A stretch of DNA of 64,000 nucleotides from Colius striatus (lineage: Eukaryota; Chordata; Aves; Coliiformes; Coliidae), in the NCBI RefSeq assembly GCF_028858725.1, contig NC_084790.1, forward strand, positions 2,548,001-2,612,000, given 5' to 3'. The translations under genes and the position numbers were made by a program. Each line of letters starts with the position of its first letter. Position 1 is the stretch's first letter. Of the stretch, positions 59,146 through 64,000 are shown piece after piece. The notes below the pieces were generated by a model that worked only from the letters and a program-made list of their open reading frames with translations, was not told where the DNA came from and made no database searches.

Positions 59146-62100
59146 TCACTCATGCTGAAGAGGAGTGGGACTAAGCCCCTTCGCACTTTCTTCTTCATCT
59201 GGCTCTTGTGCTTGCCTGTCACGATCTTCATCAGGTCTCTGAAGACGCTGATGGAGAGCTCTCTCAGCCGACTCAGCCCCTGGGAGGGAGAAACACGGTT
59301 GGACTGGAGCAACAGCTGCTCTGGCCACCGTGAGCGGAAGCGTGAGCACGGCTGGTGTGCGGGGAGCTGCTGCAGGGTGGGATTCTGCGCCCGGGAGCTG
59401 AGCGCCAGAGCTGCAGCTGCTGCAGGGCTGAACGGCCCCGGGCTCATCCAAGGCCCCTCGACAGGTTTCCCTCGGGCAATGCCCGTGCCTCCGTGTGCTC
59501 TCCCAGTCTCCACAAGCCCTACACTGCCTGCACCAGGCGTGGGAGGGCAGAGCTCCCCACAGACAGGCTGAGGGGAGGAGAAGGCCCTGGCGTGAGTGCC
59601 GCTGGCAGGGCTGGTCTGAAGGGCAGCAGTGGCTGCCCGGTGCCCATCTGCGGCGGGAGCTCAGGCTCCCACATTGGCCTTACCTCGGCAAAGAAGGGCA
59701 GGAGCTGCTTGGCCAGCTGCACGGCGATGGGGCCAGCCTCCTTCTTCTTCAGTTGACCCATTACGTTGTGCAAGAGTAGCAGGGCTACTGGTGTGCCGCA
59801 GGAACAGCCAGGCCTTGTACATTGGAGCAAACTCCGCCTCTTTGAAATGGTCCTCTGCCAGCAGCTGAAAAAAGCCCAGTGAGGAGAGAGTGGCAGAGCT
59901 GGCGGGGCTCCCCGCCGCGTGCAGCTCATGGTTCCCCCCGAGGACAAGGGCACTGGGGCTTCCGCTGGTAACTCACAGCCAAGCAAGCGATCCAGGTGTC
60001 GTCTGAGGTGCTGCCAAAGAGCCTGGACTGCTGGTTCCGGAGCCTGGTGTGGAGCTCCTTCAAAACCTTCCGCAGAGTCTGCGGGACAGAGAATATCACC
60101 TCCCACATGGCCATGCTGCTGCTGCAAGGCCAAGCGTGCCGTCAGCAGGGCTGCCTTGGCCGCAGCAGCGTGGCCCGGGTCAGCCCCGTGGCACGTAGCC
60201 CCTATCCCTGGCTCGGGGTGGCCTGGGCAGGTGGCAGGAGCAGGCTGAGGAGGGGTTTGTGCCCCGTGAGGCTGGGAGGAGCGTGCTGGCGGGGATCTGG
60301 GCTGGCTTGGCCACTTTTGGATGCCATCCTGGGCTGGAAAGCGTCGGGGAATGGAGGGCCCTACTCCTAGGGGCTGTCCCACAGTATTCCTGCCTGGCTC
60401 TGGCAGCCAGGGAGTCTGCCAGCCCCTCTGCCCTGGGGAGGGAACATAGCTGCTGGGGCCAGTACCTGTCTCCTGATGCAGGCATCTCCAGCAGCGCCGT
60501 GACAACAGCCTTGGGGTTCCTGTCATTCATGTGCAGAAGCAGAGAGTCCAGGCTCTGTTGGGCTGGTGCCGTGTGGATGCGTCCCAGGTTCTTGTGGATG
60601 CAGCTGACGATCTCTGGCACCTGGAGGAGACACGGGGGAGGGGGATGCTGTCGCTGCTGTGCAGACATTCCCTCGGCTGCCCTTCCAATCCCTCTCTGCT
60701 GCCTGCAGGTGGCTTCAGGTGCCCGAGACATCCAGCTTTGGGTGCAAGGGAGCAAGGAGCAAGGCCTGCCAGGGCTGAAGGGCAGGGCAGTCCAGCCGCA
60801 GACCACTTACATTCACATGCCAGAAGTCGTGGACTGTCAGGGCCGTATCCAGTACGCTGCTGCCCAGCTCCTTTTCATAGATGTTCACGTTCCCCAGCAC
60901 ATTGATGATGGCGAGGAAGACGTCAGACTTCTCAGAAGGCTGGAGGTATTTTCCAAAGGCCTATGGGAGAAGGAAGGGAGCGAAGACATGTCACACTGAG
61001 TGCCCTCCCTGCTGCTGCTGCAGAAAGCTGGGGCGTGCTGGTGGCCAGAGGGCTGGAGCTGCTGCGGGGACGCTGGAGTGCAGCCCTGGCATTGTCCCTG
61101 TTGAGGGACGGCAGAAACCCTCTCAGCAGGGGCAGCGAGGCCAGGTCAGCCCCACTGATGCTGGATGCCTTTGCTCACACGCGTCCCCGCTGCTGCCGTG
61201 GACGAGCATCTCAGTAAGGGACCAGCAGCCCAGTACCTTGCTGATGTGACTGATGCTGGGCGAAGAGCGCAAGGAGGTGACCTCAGCTGCCCAGTCCTCT
61301 TGGAGCTTGGTGTTACCTGCTGGCAGGTCCATGCCTAAAAAGCAAGCCCAACACAAAAGAGTCACCAAGGCCCAGCAGCAGCCTCGGCAGCAAGCTCAAC
61401 AAAGGCTGAAATGGGCACAGGGTGTGCGGAGGCACGCAGCCCACCACAGCTCCTCTTACGCTTTTGCTGACAGTTGAGTATAAACAGGAAGCAAAGAGCC
61501 TCCAAAGCCAGATGCCGGATCTCTTCTTCCCTGAGCGACATGAGGAAGAGGAGACGTCCCAGCAGCTGTCCAAGGACTGGGATCTGGGTCTTGCTGCAGG
61601 GGGCACGTCCGTCCTCATTTTGAGCAGCCTGGGCAAGGGCGGCAAAGGAGAAGAAGGGTTGAGGGCAGGCACCTGCCTGCGACTCAAGCCCTGAACCCCA
61701 GCCAGGGCGTGCCCAGGGCTGGATGCAGGAGAGTCAGAGTCTCTCAGAGCAGCTCGGCTGGGCAGCAGCCCTGCGCAGGGAGAGCTGCCAGGCCTGGGCT
61801 CCCGCCATGCTCCCGAGGCACAGCCACCCAGCACGCACTGGGGGAAGAACTGGCTCCTGGCGAGGAGGAAGGGGGCTGGGGATAGAAGCCCATGGGAAAC
61901 GGAGAGGCCAAGACCTGCTGTTGCTTCAGCACAGAGGCTGGTGGAGCACCCAGGCCTGTGCCCAGCCCCGCTGCACAGGCGCCTCTCAACTGCAGGCTGC
62001 ACCAGGGTGCAGGGAGCAGGAGATGGCCTGGCTGGCGACAACCTGGTCCTTACCTCCAGCAAAGAAGAGTTGGCCAGCCACTGGATCAGCACATAGATCC

Positions 62101-64000
62101 GCCCCACGGTCCTCTGGCGCACAGCAGCTCTGTCGGAGCTGGTGAAAGGCAGCAGCGTCTGCAAAGAGAGAGAGAGAGAGAGAGGCTGCTGGTGTGCCCT
62201 GGGAGCAGACACCTCCTCCAGCAGAAGCAGCACTGCTCAGCTCCTGGGCTGGACACGCACAGCCCATCAAGGCTTCCTCAGATATCGAGCAAAGCCTGTA
62301 CTGGGCTTCCTGCCCCTGGGTTCCCTTGCAGGTTTGGGACAAGTGCCCCCGGGGCAAGTCTGTGCCCAGGCAAGTAGACAGGCGCCACCCTCTACAGCCA
62401 CTGTGCTGCAGAAGAGCCTGGTGGGCAGCCCCAGGCTACCCAAGGGAGGTGGGCTCCCTGCCTGCAGCACGCTCCCTCCCAGTCCCATGGCACTGCTGTG
62501 GGGACCATCCACTTGAGAGAGGACAATCCCTTCTCTCCAGGGCAGGGAAGGGCCCCCGTTTGCACAGCTCTGACCTGGAAGATGGTCTGCAGCTCCTTAC
62601 TGAGGCTGGAGGCAGAGCAGCTGCGCAACATCGTCTCCAGCATGGTGTCCATAGCCTCCAGGGTCTGCAAGGGAGACAGAGAGTAGTGGCAGTGTTCCCT
62701 GCTGTTCCTCTCACCCCCAGGAGGCCCAGCGGGGCCTGGCGGTGCCCAGAACAGCCCCAGGGGCAGACGATGTGGCCCAGCCTACAGGAAGGGCCCGAAG
62801 GGAGGAGGGTGGGAAAGCAAAGCCGAGAGCCAGCCTGCCCTGCCTCGCATCTCTGGTCCTGTCGCAGCATGGGGTGGACACAGAGCAGCCCAGAGGGCTC
62901 CCATGGCTCACTCAGCTCTCACCTTGTTGTAGAGGGATGTGTCCAGGTCCCGCATTTCCTCTTGTGCAGGAAGCCTCAAGACACTCCTGAAGCAGGCGTT
63001 GAGGAGGCTTTCCTTTTGGTCCTCCGGCACCCCCTGCACCAAGCTGCAAAGGAGAGAGAGAGTGGGGCCGGTCGTCACGCTGGGGCTGGGAGCAGCACCC
63101 TAAGGCCTGGTGCAGGCAGACACGGAGCTGCGGGGAAGGGCCCCCCCAGGACGGGTGGGCAGGTACCTCAGTTCGGCAAGGGCGAGCATGGCTTCCTGCC
63201 GCACCGCTGTCTGCAGTTGGGTCCAGGACTCCTCTTTCAGCAGTGCCTGCAGAGCACAGCTGCAATGGGACCGGGCAGCTGCCAGCACCCAGTGCCACCA
63301 GCCCTTCACCCTGCCCAAGTGCTGTGCTCACAAGCTTCCAGGGCCAGGGGTCCTTGCCCCCTTCCCCAGAGCCACTGGCTGTCCCTTCACCTTGATTTTC
63401 TCTGCCAGCTTGCAGCTGTTGCACAAGACATCCAGGCCCCGGGTCAGGCCACGTGCCTTGGCACTTCTGCACAGGGTGCGGACGCTGTCGAGGAACTTCA
63501 CCTTCTGTTCCTCATCCTGGCAGCAGAGAGACAAGCAGGGAGCATGAGAGGGAGGCACCCAGAGTCAGCAGGCCCAGAGCGCTGGGCGTGCAGTGCTGGG
63601 TGGGAGAGCTGGGAGAAGCAGCTCTGCCCAGCCAGCGTGCCTCTGGCAGCCCAGCAGGAGAGCCCCCGGCAGCAGCCTCTGGCACAGCCTCCTGCCCTGG
63701 CAAAGGCCGCACTTACCTCTCCTGGGCTGCTGACAAAGCCCCACATGAAGTCCAGCGTTTCCTGCTCCTCTCTGTACACGGGTAGCCAGGAGGCATCTAA
63801 GAAAGGAGAAAAGCAGGCAGGGCTGTAGTCAGGGCAGGAAAGGGCCCTGTCCCACAACATCGCTGCCTGCAGCTAGTCTCTGCCCCGCAGCAGCAGCTGG
63901 GTGTCCCCTGTTCTCCCCTGCCTCGGGACAGGCTGTGCTGGGGCCAGCTCCAGGCCCTGAGCAGCCCCAGCATTCGGGCAGTGCCGTGCCCAGCCACCAC
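59146..64000 (-). CDS. MROH-like protein, array copy 7, short unit, 5' end outside window
   Basis: The window ends inside the first intron, so the first coding exon is not included; the exon starting DASWLPVY (upper end about 63796) onward is present. Fused exon 59864-59684 and alternative-frame stop 59148-59146 are as in copies 5 and 6. Nearly identical to copy 6 between the junction and about 56.0/61.7 kb. At 61950-61970 it keeps the full CCTGTGCCCAGCCCC stretch that copies 3, 4 and 6 have lost. No additional lesion is visible. Confidence 0.65.

Larger units (their letters stand above)
12721..64000 (-). repeat. tandem array of MROH-like gene units (seven copies, continues past the window)
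   Basis: The exon encoding LGDVNIYEKELGSS recurs with upper ends at 18953, 28248, 38119, 43804, 49524, 55247 and 60960. Spacings are about 9.3, 9.9, 5.7, 5.7, 5.7 and 5.7 kb. The first three units carry a 2.7-3.4-kb spacer and full 3' exons. Units 4-7 lack spacer and 3' exons and begin right after identical junctions near 41983, 47703, 53426 and 59139. Neighbouring copies are nearly identical by eye, pointing to recent amplification or ongoing conversion. An assembler could collapse or expand such an array, so copy number should be treated as provisional. Confidence 0.92.

Noticed and set aside
59519-60526. Minus-strand open frame of 335 residues in short units
   Set aside because: It reads through introns and uses the frame shifted from the MYKAW and MAMWEVIF exons; it joins the family frame only after the fusion point.

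Overview
The window is vertebrate, almost certainly avian, nuclear DNA. The evidence is an intron-split ribosomal protein gene (RPL27), several CR1 LINE fragments with typical avian 3' ends, avian-type endogenous-retrovirus LTRs, canonical GT-AG introns and GC-rich, microchromosome-like composition. The species cannot be fixed from the sequence. No bacterial operon, CRISPR array, tRNA or rRNA was seen.

Layout. 1-2420: the 5' half of RPL27 on the minus strand (exons 1-3, CpG-island promoter), with CR1 pieces to its left. Its last exons are not visible. 2400-5300: a dispersed repeat, an ERV-derived tract, a minus-strand LTR and a degraded CR1 reverse-transcriptase fragment. 5500-9425: a plus-strand, multi-exon maestro-HEAT-like (MROH family) copy that looks pseudogenised (in-frame TGA, lost splice sites). 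9400-12720: repeats, an LTR with a near target-site duplication, an orphan CpG island and a CR1 tail. 12720-64000: a tandem array of at least seven copies of another MROH-like gene, all on the minus strand and running off the right edge.

The array is the main content. Copies 1 and 3 can be modelled as complete genes. Copy 1 has 19 coding exons whose splice phases all agree, giving about 765 residues; each carries its own promoter and an AATAAA signal. Copy 2 lost about 1.05 kb, including two exons. Copies 4-7 are shorter 5.7-kb units sharing two identical breakpoints. One fuses two HEAT-repeat exons and switches reading frame, yet stays open for 78 new residues. The other joins the penultimate retained exon directly to the promoter of the next copy, deleting four 3' exons, the polyadenylation signal and the spacer. 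The short unit therefore arose once and was then amplified, and each copy's transcription would run into the next copy's promoter. Mosaic variants suggest gene conversion or unequal exchange.

Other points of interest are a solo LTR whose U5 carries eight tandem hairpins with compensatory stem changes, a copy-specific LTR insertion, and promoter repeats (CCAAT plus GC box) that vary in number between copies.
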